Shown here: piece by piece, positions 12,001 through 24,844 of the stretch
Position numbering within the stretch: position 1 is the stretch's first letter
Layout: each line of letters begins with the position of its first letter
DNA from: Lichtheimia corymbifera B2541
Lineage: Eukaryota > Mucoromycota > Mucoromycetes > Mucorales > Lichtheimiaceae
Assembly: GCA_000697475.1 (NCBI GenBank)
Contig: JNEU01001166.1
Span: 1-64,000, forward strand
Reading direction: 5' to 3'
DNA length: 64,000 nucleotides
The notes under the pieces: generated by a model
Told to the model about the DNA's origin: nothing
What the model saw: only the letters and a program-made list of their open reading frames with translations
Databases searched by the model: none
Made by a program: the position numbers and the translations under genes

Positions 12001-13463
12001 CCTATCCACCCCAATGCCCGCAACGAGAAAGCACGGAGGGTCACTGTAAGTTTGCTTATTGTGATTGATGAATATTACCTTTTGGCTAATAACCTCTTTT
12101 CTATCATAGAAATTCAATGAAGTCATGTTGACCGCAGTAAGTAGTGTGATGCCTATCCCTGAATATGACATTTGATCTGATCATGTGGTTTTCGTATAGT
12201 ATCGTGAATTTTCCATGGTAACGGATGATTTGGTGACTGACATGCGTCGTAAAAACCAGCTCAAGGTGGTTGCTGGCATTGAATCCTATACCAAGCGATC
12301 TGCTATTCGGCATCTCAACGACACAGGAGGATTTGAAAAGGATGAAATTGGCATCATTTACGACAAATACTTTGGCGCATTGTATTATGGCAGCGGCAAC
12401 AACCAAGGTGACAAGAATGAAAGGACGACCATGGATATTCATACATTCCATGCCATGCTCGACAGCGTCACAACATGGTCCAAGGTCAAAGTTTCTCATG
12501 AAGAATCGGCTGAAAATGCGTACATGCGACAACTTGGTGACTTGTTCATCCAGCGAATGTACAATTATTTCAAGCAAGAGGACCATCCTGGTGTCACTTT
12601 TCAGGACACTGTGTTGGGATTCAGTGAAATCATGCATGGGGTAAGTAACCACGATGATGTTCATGCATGCTTCTTACTAACATCATTAATAGGACATTAT
12701 GGGACAGATCGAGCTGTTTTTCAAAATGTTTGATCACGATCATGACGACAAGTTAGAAAATGTGGACATTGTGGATATGGTCAAGGAGATATACTGGCTA
12801 CTCGTTCAGATCAATCAAGATGCTTTTCTTGCATGGGACGCTGTATGCAATTTGATTGTGCGCAGTCATGAGCAATCTGAAATTTTACGTGGCAACCATC
12901 TAGACGAGGAAGCATGTGCTGAAGAGCTGGCCAATTTGATCGGTCTGGGTCGTGTCGATAATGCATTACCACTGGAGAAACGGATACAGAGGATCGAATC
13001 ACTCTTACTCGACGACGTGAACCCGTTATTCGTCATCGATATCGGATTACCCTCTTTTCGTATGGCAGTGCTCACCAACGAATGCCTGGAGATGTTTTTT
13101 GATCACGGCTTTTCTGGCAGCTTTAGACTTGTCAAGGTGGAAAGCGAACAGCAAAAGAGCTTGGGACGTGAATTGTTTGAGAACTTGTTTGACGAAGGCA
13201 AAAAGCTTGCAAAGACGCACATGTCCACGCCAGGCTACTATCGTGCTCCTTCACCCTCCGCATCCCCCTCCATGTCGCCATCCACATCAAGCAATACAAG
13301 CAGTCGTATCACACAAGAAACAACATCACCTCCTCCACCAGCACTCGGTCAATCATTATCATCCCTATCATTGGACGATACATCTCAACAAAAGGAGGAA
13401 AAACAAGACATGTCAACCCAAGTAGATTCATTGCTATCAGAGCTAGGCCATCATGATAATTGA
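9016..13463 (+). CDS. GRAM-TBC-EF-hand Rab GTPase-activating protein (TBC1D8/9, Gyp2/Mdr1 type)
   Basis: Stimulates GTP hydrolysis by a Rab GTPase in membrane traffic. Sixteen exons (9016-9060, 9127-9269, 9333-9547, 9617-9718, 9771-9964, 10019-10054, 10108-10650, 10713-10962, 11022-11235, 11293-11430, 11488-11559, 11619-11843, 11901-12045, 12110-12136, 12200-12640, 12693-13463) keep frame for 1,186 residues. Two GRAM-like regions ([20 protein letters not shown] and [14 protein letters not shown]) precede the TBC domain. That domain has both catalytic fingers, IEKDLNR (IxxDxxR) and YCQ (YxQ), so GAP activity is expected. A degenerate EF-hand loop ([12 protein letters not shown], Asp rather than Glu at position 12) follows, then a Ser/Pro-rich tail. 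Introns 7 and 11 begin with GC (GCAAGT). The target Rab cannot be read from sequence. Confidence 0.93.
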
Positions 13464-13533
13464 CCCTACATGTCTGAAATATACATTTGTATTTACAAGA
13501 TGATTTATTATGTGAAGTAATTTATATGATGTA

Positions 13534-16500
13534 TTATCGGTGAACATGTACAGGGATACCGTATACAATGGGGGCAGCACCAATGAGATAGGGTAGACGA
13601 CAACTGTTTCTTGATTTCGCCACTGCTTCAGTGATTGTCATGTTATTGTGTGTGGAAGTTGTATGTAATAATCCCCAATTCTCCATCATGGTCCGTGATA
13701 ACTTGTCAATGCTCTTATCGGTCACGTCCCATAAGTTGGCAACCACAGCAGGGCTAATCAATAAGGAATATGCTTAGTAAAAAGTCATTTGAAAACTATC
13801 CTCCATAATGATGCATACCTTCCACCCAATAAAAAGTTCATGATGTAGCCATCTGGATCAAACTCTCCTTGAGAAATAAGGCTGCCACTGCTGCAACCCA
13901 TAAGAATGGCCACAGGTCCTTTGCGTAAATGTCGGATCTTACTGCCGCGAATGATGGATTGACCAGCACTGTGTCCAAAGTACCTATGTGGGTATTACCC
14001 ATGTATGAGACACACTTGGTTCACTCGAATCATCCATCTTGTACTTACATGTAAATATCATGATTCTGAAGAATTTGATCCCATCTCAGCTCAAGCGGTT
14101 TCTGATTTACAACGCCATGCCAACCCTTCATTCTAAATCAAAAAGGGTTAGCAAACAAGCAAATTCGATGCATACTTGTCTCTTACTTTTTGAAGGTGCT
14201 TTCGAATTCTCTTTGGGTATGCAAAAGATCACCAGCTGGGTTAAGGAGGTAATAGACACTTTGACCATTGACCGTGATATCTTTCCAATCCTTTTGTTCG
14301 GGTTGTTTTGCAGTTGCTTGGAAGATGCGATCACGTACAAATGAGAGGCAGGGTACACGTGAGACTGATTGTGAGCGGAGAACATCCATGCTTTCCAAAG
14401 GGAAAAGATGCGTATGCTTGTCGGGTATCAAGATGATGTGTTCATTAGGAACGCTCTCCATAGAACGAATGCCGGCTGCTTCTGCTGTCATGTGATAGGT
14501 TTGAAGGAGATCACGAAAACGGTCGCTCAGCTGTCATAAAACCAGTGAGAGGTAGTTCAATTATAACACCATTGAAATGCTTACCTCGCCGATATTCATT
14601 TGTGCATGATCCACAGCAATATCATGTGCTTCATAGCAAGACAGGAAGAAATAAAGAGCATCTTCAACCTCGACACTGGAAGGATCACTGCCCAATCGCA
14701 AAAACAAGCGGCAAATCTCCTTGTTAATATCTACATGCTTTCGCGTCACTTGCTGCGAATCAAGCGGCTTTTGATAGACTGCGTTGTAAACCAATTGATT
14801 GACCGAGCCATGAAATTCTTCGAGTGCTTTTGGATGTTCTTGGTATTGTCCACTGAGGAAACCCTGTAGTAGAGCAAATTGAGTGAGTATATCCTAAAGA
14901 TGAGAACACGGGGTCTTACCTTGAAGGCACCAAACCAACCATGCTCCATGGTTTTCAATAACTTTTTGAGCTGCAGGTCCAATTGGGTACGTTTTGACCA
15001 CCATGCATCCACGTCCTGTTTACGTGTACATGTCTTGCCGTCTTGGATGGTTTGGTCACTTGCAGCAATGATGGACTCGAGTGTCTCCACAGCATCACGG
15101 TAATCCGGCACAGGTTGGTCCGGCAACCGATCTCGCATACGTGTCAATGACAACTTGACGACAATAGGCTCCTCCTTGCAACGTAATCGTACGAGATATA
15201 GCTCGTCATTATCCACATCCATGGTGATCGAACACACGGTCCAATGACTGGGAAGAATATCCACAAACTTTTCTTGAAACTCGGCATCATCCAATACGTG
15301 TTCCTCATCATACATGTCGCGTAGTTGCTCAAAGTACTCTGCCCCATGTTCACGTAATACAACTCGACGAGTAGGCCGCATTCGAAACTGGAGACTTCCA
15401 TCAACATCATCGTCTACATCCATAGGATCGTAGTCGTCATCATCATCATCATTGTTGTTGGTATGGTGAATCGAGTCATCTCCTTCGCATACGATACGTT
15501 TAGGCCAGCCAAGATCAGTCGTGTTGCCAGGAAAATCCACCTTGGATGATAGCTCAGCGCGCATTTCTCTTCGGAGTGTCACGCCTTTGCCCATTTCTAA
15601 TAGTAATATGAATAACCCCATTGTCATGCGTTTGGAAAGAAATATAAACATACCCAAATAATATGCGCCGAATGCTGCGTAGTTGTGTACCATGATTTTC
15701 CCAAGCGTAGCAAAGTCGTTCTTCATAAACATGAGATATCCAATACCCAGGCAAATCTCTTGCACAAGCTTGATACGAGTCTTTCTGGCACCGGATTGAT
15801 AAATATCCATCATACGATCCAAAGCTGAAGTAACACCATCTCGTACAGTTCGCATCTCATGGCCCACATGGCTGCGTTTCACTGATCCACGTGGTTGTTG
15901 GGATTTGAAGGATGGCATCAAGGACACTATAGTGGCGGCATAAATCAGTCTAGTATCCATGAACATGCAACACACAACCGGCTTACCATTCCTGTTGAAC
16001 ATGGAGTTCTGTTCCTGAGCAGCTTCATATCGCACAAACAAGAGCTTCAGTTGAGCAATGGCAGAATTCAAGTCGATCTAGAATGAGTTATTATAAATAA
16101 ACAATAGCAAAATCATTCTAACTTGTTGCTTACCTTATCACTGGAAAGAATATTCAATTCCTCAAGTCGATCCAAGAGAGACATAGCTTTTGACATACGA
16201 CCGAGTTGAACCAGAACCAAAGCTAAAAGGAAAAAAGACACCACATTCCGTAAGCACCTCGTAGGATTCAACCCCTTTTCGCTGCTTACCTCTGCGTATA
16301 GTATTAATTCCTTGAAGATGGTGTAATGGTGTTGCATCATCGTCTATATATTTATGCTTGTGAGTGATATGGTTGCATGACAAATATAGATGCCACCTAC
16401 CTCGAAGATTGTTTTCAAGGACCATGGGTTCAGATTCATCATGCTCATCGATCGATTCGTCCCTAAGCAAAAGGTTTAATATAGCATGTCACTGACAGAT

Positions 16501-19500
16501 CAAACAAGCTACTTACATTTCAATCAATGACTCGATGCTTGAAATATAAGTACGATCCGTGATCTTTTTCAATAGCTCTTCAGCAGTTGAGTAGGCTTGT
16601 AGCGCTTCCTCCAAACAGCCTTCACTGCCATCCACATCACCGACAGCCATTTTGAGCAAGACATCTTGATACACATGTAAACGACCCTACCAGACATTAT
16701 GCATGAGAATAGAAGCCTTGTACAACATGTATATACCATGGAGCGTACCTGTGGCTGGAGCTCAACAGCGTTCTTAATATATGCCTTGCTTGTTTCTGGA
16801 CGGCCGTATCGTAAATTGAAATCGCTGGTGTGAAGGAGGAAACGAAATTGGACAAGACGCGAGCTGAGCTTTTCACCAAGGCTGAGACCCTTTTGCATAT
16901 AATATTGTGTATAGCGAACAGAGCCACGTGTCATGTACAAGGTACTGAGTTGCTCGAGACATAGAGCCACTTTCTATTGGGAAAGGGTATCTGTTAGGCA
17001 TACCTGGGTGTATCAAAAATATCCTTTTGGTAACTGACCTCTGCAATAGACCATTCCGATTCATCACAAACGATCCTTGTCGTCATGTTGGCGATTTCAT
17101 CCTCTTGTTTGCTAGTTGACTCTGCAAAAGGATCCTCCATGATAGTATTTTCATCCTTGTCTTCTTTCTCCAGCTTGAGTGAGCGACTGCAGGTACTCAG
17201 CACTTGTAAGGCACTTTCACAGTTTTGGATGGCAGTATCCAGGGTGGCTTGCTATGGGATCGATTAATTAGAAAACCAGAACAAAGCAAATAGACAAAGG
17301 GGATACTTGCCATCATGGAGCACAAAGTGGATGCTACAATATGGGCATCAGCCAGCATCAACTTGTGTGATACTTTACGTCGTCCACGCTCAAGTTTGTC
17401 TTTGGATTGTGTCCGTCGAATCGATTCCCATACAATCCGGGATGTGTTGAACAAATTTTTGCTATCGATAGATCTTAGTCACTCGCACACATACACGCAA
17501 AAGCAATCCAAACTTACGCATCATCCAGTTTGCCTCGTTTGGCAAGATGTAACGAATAAAAGAGAATATAGTAGATTTCCGCCTCGTTAGAGCATGCCAT
17601 GTTGGCGATAGCTGCCTTGGCTTGTGCAAATTCCAATGCTGCCTTTCCAGGGTACCCCAGCTCGTCGTAAAGATACCCAATACGTGTACTGATGATGATG
17701 GATGCTATATAAATTGTTGTATTAAGAGGCCGTTCCTTTGTTCAAGATGGCATCACCCACTTACATGACATAGCATCAGTGGTGCGTCTTAATCCATTAT
17801 TCAGCTTGAGCATAAGACGGAGGGTATTGATTTGATAAACACGTTGTCCATGAACAGCAAAAAAGTCAACCAGCATCCCTAGTAAATAGATTTATAAGTC
17901 CATTGATAAGGGGAGCATGCATGGCTTTTTCAATACTCACGGAAATGGTCATACAACTTGTCGAGATCATCCACATTGGCACGGATAGATTTGATGTCAT
18001 TGGAGGATAGCTTGTTGCCTAATCGATAGATTAGGCAATGATTCACAGAGCACATATATATCAACAGACTCACTTTCAGTATTCTGGTATATGGGCATCA
18101 CCTTTCTGAACAAAGTACGCCATTGTCGGAATGCCACTGCGAATGCTTTTGAGAAATCTTGGTCATTCTCAGCACAGATGCCGATCCACGATTGTGATAA
18201 AGCGAGATAGTATTGACGATAGCGTAATAAATCACTGTCGCTGCCATAACTCTCCTATATAACACCAATTATGAGTGACCGCATCCGAGATAGATATATA
18301 CACACACGAGCATACTTTTTGTTGCAGGAGCTTGCTTGCTTCTGTTGCAAAAGCCATGGCTGTCTTGGTGATTGTCCCGTTATTCTTCTTGGCAAGTTCA
18401 ATCCGTAACTGATCCAATAATATCCTATATTCCATTCCAATTAGCAACATGGAATCATCATCATTGATAGGCATACTCACCTGGCCCTCCGAATAGGGAA
18501 GAGAAATGGCGTATAATATTTCATAAGCTTCTCAATCAAAGCCGTTTGATAGTGGCTGCAATCGATTTGAAAGGAACAAGTATAGAGTGTACGCAACTCG
18601 CATTCGTAAATGATACATCGTTGTTCAGGAACCAAGGTTGAGAGGTTCATGATATCGCTGGCAAAGGTCAACTCGGTCGAAACATCATCAAACAATGCTG
18701 CACGCAGATAGCGATCAATAAGCTTGGGAATAAGTGGATTGCGTTCAATGAGACTGTGGATAGCCAACTTGTCCGCTTCCTGCACAAACGATTGGATACT
18801 GGAGTCTGGCAATTTCTTCAATGAAGATCGGTAGGCTTTGATGGCATCCTTTGTTTAACAAGCGAGTTAGTGGGAAAAGTATATGTAATGATTGGATTGT
18901 ATTTACCTCGAAACGATTATCTTTTCTGCAACATGTACCGAGAATTTCATATCGTTTGGAAAGATGAAGACGGCCTGTTTCACTTGCTGCATAACTTGAC
19001 GACTTTTCCAACAATGTACACGCCTTACGTAGTGGATAGATGGCAGAAGCATACATGCTAGCATTGGCCATGGCAGCACCCAAGATATAGAACGCACCCG
19101 AGACCCATCGATAGCCTGCAGAGTATCCAAATTCTTCACATGCTTGTTCAGCCGTGGCCAAATCCTCGTATGATGCATAATAGGAATCCTCATCCTCCAA
19201 CTGGAATCTCATTCGTGCGAGTAGAACCATGATATCAATGTAGTTGCGCATCACATCGCTTGGAGCAGGCGATTGCTTTGCTTTCCCTCGCCATGACTAG
19301 AAAAAGAATCATGAGGATAGGTGCTCCTTTTCCTTTTTCCATCACTTCAATCCCCATACCTTCTTTTTCAATACTTGAAGAATCAAAAGTAACACATCTT
19401 TGCAGTTGGAGAGAGAAGATAAAAGAGCTGTCACTGGTTCTCGCATCTCGGTCAAGTTGTTGGTCAAGGATTGGCGTACACTGGGTGATGCAGCACTGCT

Positions 19501-21474
19501 GTTACGAGATGTCACGTATTGTTGGATCTTTTTGGACCGTTCCTCGATATGATTGAAATAGCGTGTGCAGCTTTGTCGAAACTTATCCAAGGCCTTGTAC
19601 ATGCAACACATGGCTTGTTCACTGTATTCGTCGAGCGTCTTGTCGTGTTCTGAAGCAGCTGATACCAATTGCAAGCATGAGTCGACGTCTTCGAGTGTCA
19701 TGTTCATGTCGATTTCTAAAAATAACAGGATATCAGCAAATGAAATCGCGTTGATGATGATATCTAATTATCACTCACGTGAATGGGATGTGGTCATCTT
19801 GTCCAATTGTGTAGAGGCAAGGGCAAGCTTGGCTGTAGCACCATATGCGCCATGATAATACTTGCAGTCATCGGCGTTGGATAATAAACTTCGGATAGGA
19901 CGCATCATAAACTTGTATGCATAAAATTCGCCAGAGTAGCTTCTTGCCTATTATACATAGAAATGAGTGGATGAACAAAAGGAAATGCAAAAAAGATACG
20001 TACCTTGCGAGACGCATAAGCATAGTACTCGCTCAGTGTAAAATAAGCGTCCAATTCAGGGATGTCGTCACAATTGGGTTCGATGCCATTGATAAAATCA
20101 GCACATGTATTCTGGATGCGGCGATAATCCACTAGATAAGAGAAGATGAGTCGCTTTGTTTAGCTCCTGATGGCTGTACAATAACCTACCTTGCTCCTCT
20201 GATTTTTCAAAGGTAAGACCGAGCTGGACCATGCGATGACATAGTGTTTTGGCAGATGTGGTTCCAGCAAGTTTCAATGCCTTGACAGCTATAGCTTGAA
20301 GAGCAAATGTCCTTGAAGAAGTACTCTCTATCACCATGATTAGGTTGATGTGTAATGATAGGATCGATATTGGCTTACTTACCCAAAGAAGAATTTTTAC
20401 TAGCAGCTCGAGTAAGTTGTCGGTACATGGCATCGAATTGCCTTGCAGCCATATCCTTGTCGAACCCCATGAGATGCTTGCACCAATCCATAAATGTCCC
20501 TGACTGTGACAATAATTGCGGCAGATGCTAAAGATGGATGTGAGTAACAGCAACACTGATAATGAAATATAAACGTACCCATACAAAGAAACCATCAGCT
20601 ATATCTGTCCAACATCGTAACGCGTTCATTTGATATGCAAGAATGAGAAGAATGGTGGATCGGTCATTGATGCTTGAATCAAGAGGAAATGTAAAGAGAT
20701 CGCCATATTTCTGAAGCATCAATTGTTCTTTTTGGGTCAAGGTGTATTGCATCGATGTCTCGAATGTGCGTAGAGGTGATGTGGGTGCTGATAATGAGCC
20801 GCCGCCTGGTGTATGTACTGCTTCGTTGCCTCGATTCGGTGATTCTGTCAGAAATCCTCGTCGTCGTGGTGATCCCATCTCTTTGGCTTTTGACATCTTG
20901 TCGTGTTTGGTATCCTCAACACCACCACCACCAAGCTTGGTTACCTTCATCAGGCCTGCCTTGAGAACACATAACTCATCCAATGCACGTGTATACTATA
21001 TACTCTATGATCAGCTTCTCTCTCTTTCTATTCAATAGCATTCCTTTTTCTTTTTACCTCTTTGAGATCAACCAGCTTGCATACAAGATTGGACGTGAGT
21101 TTTTCAATATCAAGCGGCTTCAGTGTAGTGTAAGCGGCCATGTAGCGTAACGCAGCCAACGCAATGCATGTAGTATCCACTAGGCACTCGACTGTTGTGT
21201 TGTATATACTCGTATCCACCTTTCCAGGCACCTTTAGATCTTGTAGCGATCCGATATTCTGGTTGACAATCTTCATTGCTAATGGTGCCAATTTGACTGC
21301 CAGTGCCTTTTGTTGAGCGCGCGAGAGAGGTTGTGTTGTTGCATGCTTCGATCGAGGAGGTTCGAAAGGGTCCAGGACCGTGGATCGTATTGCTGTAGTC
21401 AACTCCAATGTGCACTGTGGATAGTCTTTCAAGGACGATAATAAAAAGGACGAGGAAGGAGACGATGGTGGCAT
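13534..21474 (-). CDS. Separase (Esp1/Cut1), cohesin-cleaving cysteine protease
   Basis: Cleaves the kleisin subunit of cohesin at anaphase onset; held inactive by securin until APC/C acts. I count 29 exons giving about 2,097 residues in one frame. The C-terminal caspase-like domain is complete: IILIPDKHTHLFPLESM, then YFGHSAGQ with the catalytic His and AILMGCSSGSL with the catalytic Cys, both in exon 13819-13983, then VVANLWDVTDKSID. The N-terminal two thirds are helical repeat-like and poorly conserved, as usual for separases. An acidic D/N-rich insert lies near 15400-15470. Exons from the 3' end: 13534-13753, 13819-13983, 14049-14132, 14187-14530, 14585-14863, 14920-15596, 15654-15926, 15987-16077, 16134-16222, 16290-16343, 16401-16462, 16517-16686, 16749-16973, 17039-17251, 17311-17461, 17518-17704, 17765-17878, 17941-18018, 18074-18254, 18316-18424, 18481-18848, 18907-19296, 19360-19715, 19779-19947, 20004-20131, 20190-20327, 20383-20527, 20579-20995, 21058-21474. 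The intron at 17252-17310 has a GC donor. Confidence 0.93.
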
Positions 21475-22112
21475 GGCGTGTGAACAGGGGCGGAATGAGG
21501 GAAGAGGTGGTGGTTGACGTGAAAGAAAAAAAGTATCGTGCGGGCACTGGCAACAGATAATACGCGCGCGCGTGATACACCAAATTCGGAGCATGATCCA
21601 AGCTGTAGCACACCCACACAAAACAATAAGCATCCGATGCTCCGTGCATAACAATAATGGTCCCATCCTCCCACCCTGTGCTAATAAATTGAAATCGCGT
21701 CATGACCCATCGATACGATTTATAAGCCGTTGTCCATAACACAATGAAGCAATCAGATTTTTTCCTTTATCACAACATCATTTACAAGTGTGTAAATGTA
21801 ATACCTCTTATGCACATAAAAAGAAAAGATGTTATCGTCAACATCATCACGCAATTCTTTTGTTTATTTGGTTGCGTATATCAGCAATCCCTTGTGGTAA
21901 GCGTGGAGGCATATACATTGATTTTGGTCATCGTCTAGTAGTAGTGGCGGCCTAGTAAATGCTTTATTAATTGATGTGTTGATTGTTATCCTTGGGCTTT
22001 TGGCCATATCACCTAGCAATCGACCCTATAAATGAAAAGGAGTAGTGAATGCTCTTGTGAAAGAAGTAGTAAAGTAAAAGAAAAAAAGGAACTTGCCTAT
22101 GCCACAACGAAG
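21475..22112. other. Separase 5' flank with CGCG palindrome; no gene seen
   Basis: The palindrome ACGCGCGCGCGT spans 21562-21573, about 90 nt upstream of the separase start codon, and contains two overlapping MCB-like half sites. The rest is AT-rich sequence without a supported gene. The separase frame continues open upstream to a TTG-type codon, but the ATG at 21474 is the first sensible start. Confidence 0.45.
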
Positions 22113-22520
22113 CTATCCAATAAAAGACCCGTATACAATCCGCTTTCGAGTATCGACATAAAAGCTCGAGTGATCCGGTAAAGAGCTTAACCCGACAACA
22201 AACATGCTTAGCTGCCGCCTTTGACAAGGTCGATCCTTGCAGTTCGGCTTTGCCTCAAAAGAAACAAAGTATTCAACAAACTGCATCGGCTGGACATCGG
22301 CAGACGTATCAGAGGTTTCATAAAGAAAATGCTCCAGATACTCCCGAGGGACCTTTGACAAGAAAAGCTGCAAACCAAATGACATGGCAAGAACCCCAGT
22401 GAGCTTGTATATAGCGACCCCAAAACCGTTGTATCGATACAGGTCCTTCGTTGAACAGCTTCTTTGACCAGTGCGTTCGCGTGGGAATGCCCATGGTTTT
22501 CTTGTCTTTTGTGGTGGCAA
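22113..22520 (-). CDS. Uncertain ORF, possibly frameshifted gene
   Basis: This open frame (about 135 codons) includes a hydrophobic part (GVAIYKLTGVLAMSFGLQLFL) and a plausible C-terminus. A second frame overlapping its 5' half (22318-22530) reads equally protein-like up to about 22435 (GIPTRTHWSKKLFNEGPVSI). A one-base shift near 22435 would join the two. A possible intron lies just upstream (about 22551-22582 on this strand). I do not recognise a family. A broken small membrane-protein gene is possible; chance ORFs are not excluded. Confidence 0.25.
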   Translation of the reverse strand: MPPQKTRKPWAFPRERTGQRSCSTKDLYRYNGFGVAIYKLTGVLAMSFGLQLFLSKVPREYLEHFLYETSDTSADVQPMQFVEYFVSFEAKPNCKDRPCQRRQLSMFVVGLSSLPDHSSFYVDTRKRIVYGSFIG

Positions 22521-22739
22521 CGTAAAGCACTTTAAGTAGAGAAGTGAGATTTCTTAGTTTCTTCCGTGTTACTTAATCATACCTTGAATGTAGAGATGAC
22601 GCTTTACCGATCAATAAGCTTATGCCAGCTGGTGCTTGGAACAAAAGAACGTAACGAAAATGCGCATCAATGCGCAGCAACCGGAAATTTAAACTCAGGC
22701 GCGTCACTGGTGCCAACACAATCGCCCTTCCTTCACAAC

Positions 22740-24844
22740 ATGTCGTATTTTCGCGAGACCAGCCCTGGACAGTGGTCATTCAACGACGCTGTGCAATACT
22801 ATTCAAAGAAAGATCCCAGTTTAAGCCATCGAACGATAGTCAGACAAATCAAAGAAGACCTTGAACGGCTTGCGGCAAGCAAGGACCTCCCGAATGGAAA
22901 AGCCGCAGCAGCTTATTTGAAGAGCTGGAAAAGGATCAAGAAGCTTCCTTTGGCTAAGGGCAAGGAAAAGGAACTGGTAGCTGGATCTTCGAGTGGAGGA
23001 GGAATTAGCATCGGCGAGCTCAATGTTGGCGGTGTCGGCAATCACATCTCGTTAAAGAGGTATTTCTTCATATAAATAGTACCTTATTGTTGTTAATCCT
23101 CCTTACAACAGTGACAACAACAGTAGCAGCACAACAAGTATACCATCGTCCAGCCGAGTACCCGTAGTTGACGATACTGATGGTGATGAAGAAGGATCAA
23201 TCCAAGCTGTGAGCACACCAAACAACGACTATGACGAAGAAGCGTTTACCCCAGTTTCAGGCGCACTTGACGATGTTGATGATGAAGAGGAGCAAGGAGA
23301 ACCACGCTCATCGTTGACTGATGACTATCATGAAACCAGAAAGTGCGAGTACGATTTTATTATCCACGGTGAAGACGAGAATGGTGAAGACGGAGAACAA
23401 TGGATAGTCGAAGGGTTCGACGTGTTGCGTAGCCTCAAGAACTACCGAAGGAAGTCCTTTGATATTGACCCTAAGTCCATGAGTGATACTCGAATTCTGT
23501 AAGTGATAATATGGTATAGGGTGCTTCTTGATAATATTTTTGTTACTAATTATCCCTATTTACGAAATTGGCTGTAGCGCAATAAACAATATATACATGT
23601 TCAGCATTGATGAGAAGCAGTCAGTAATCGCGCATATGGATGTTTATGACGAAGGCGATAGTAGGTAAATATCACTGTGTCTTTCTTGCACTAATTGCTT
23701 TTGTTAACATTGCCGCTTATTTCCAAAAAAAAAAAAAAAAGAAGTCAACGAGGGCAACGGATCAAGAAGCAGATTCATGCCGATTTAGAAGTTGGAGAGG
23801 GTTCCACACCGATCAACACAACGATCTATGGATGGTGCGCGGAAGTCTCGCAAAACGCACAAGCTGACTATTTTCAAATCCAGCTCATCACCTCCAACAT
23901 CCTTGCCAGTGCAGTCTCGTCACAAGAAGAAGTCCAAATGATAGCTGCCAATGCGTTGCATCGGTTGTAAGTAAACGCATGCATATGTAGCAATGTAAAC
24001 ACCTGAAATATTAACAAGTTGCTCCTTTACATAGAGCGATCAATTTCTCCACCAGTCAGCATATAGATACGTCACTGGAAGATACGTTTGCGCACGGTGT
24101 TATTGGAATCATTCTTGAATCAGTTTTTCAAGCCGAGCCGCTCCTTTCATATAAATGGTAGGTAATCAAGAAATAGAACAGACGTGTTGATGATTATACT
24201 GGGATTAGCATTAATCGACTGCATGAAAATTTAGGGCGAATGGGCAACTTGGAGCAAAGCGAAAACGTGAAGCAGCAACTTTCAAGCCGGATTTCAACGT
24301 GTTTGTAACGCAGAGCAGCAAGCAGTTCAATGTCGGGGCTGCCGAGATTAAACCACCGGGAAAGGCCAATTCCACAAATAATGGCGAGTCCGACAGGGTT
24401 AAACTGGGCCATGAAATGAAAGCTATGCTCGACGACTTGATTTCCTATGGTGTCGAATCTCCCGTGGTTGGAGGGATCTTGTTGGAAGGCTGCAGCATGT
24501 CCACTTACAAAATGTCATTGGATCATCCACAAGTCTACAAGCTCATACAATTGTCGACGATAGCAATCTTCAACAACACGCAAGAGCTCGTCTTACTACC
24601 ACCAATATTGAAAAATCTGATCCAGGTCAAAGTAAGTGCCCTTCATTATCGATTTAAGAGGAATGTGCTAACTTTTTTCGGTATCTTCAAGAACATTGTA
24701 TTGAAGACAGCCATCAAGGCGAAAAAGCGTTCATGCGAAAGGTCCAATGGTATTCCTGCTTGCCACCGACCTCCTCTATCATATATGTCGTCATGCAGTT
24801 ACAAATTGAAGAGGCGCGCAAAATCCAATAAGGACAAGGACTGA
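22740..24844 (+). CDS. Uncharacterised protein with PD-(D/E)XK nuclease-like motif
   Basis: Seven exons (22740-23059, 23112-23498, 23578-23664, 23745-23966, 24035-24157, 24235-24631, 24692-24844) read through in frame for 562 residues. The N-terminal part has a helical block (GQWSFNDAVQYYSKKDPSLS) and a Ser- and Asp/Glu-rich linker. The C-terminal half contains KPDFNVFVTQ followed 18 residues later by GAAEIKPPGK. This Asp...Glu-x-Lys spacing fits the PD-(D/E)XK nuclease core, and a preceding helix has a Glu (IGIILESVF). From memory, similar PD...GE(V/I)K proteins are numerous and uncharacterised in Mucorales; I could not check this. The acceptor of exon 4 is odd: an A16 run replaces the pyrimidine tract. 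The last exon is lysine-rich and may have an alternative. No transposon ends are seen. Confidence 0.65.

Noticed and set aside
22566..22739. Upstream extension of the PD-(D/E)XK-like gene
   Set aside because: The open frame begins at GTG; an ATG at 22596 is possible, but the added residues look non-coding and MSYFRETSPG is a better start.
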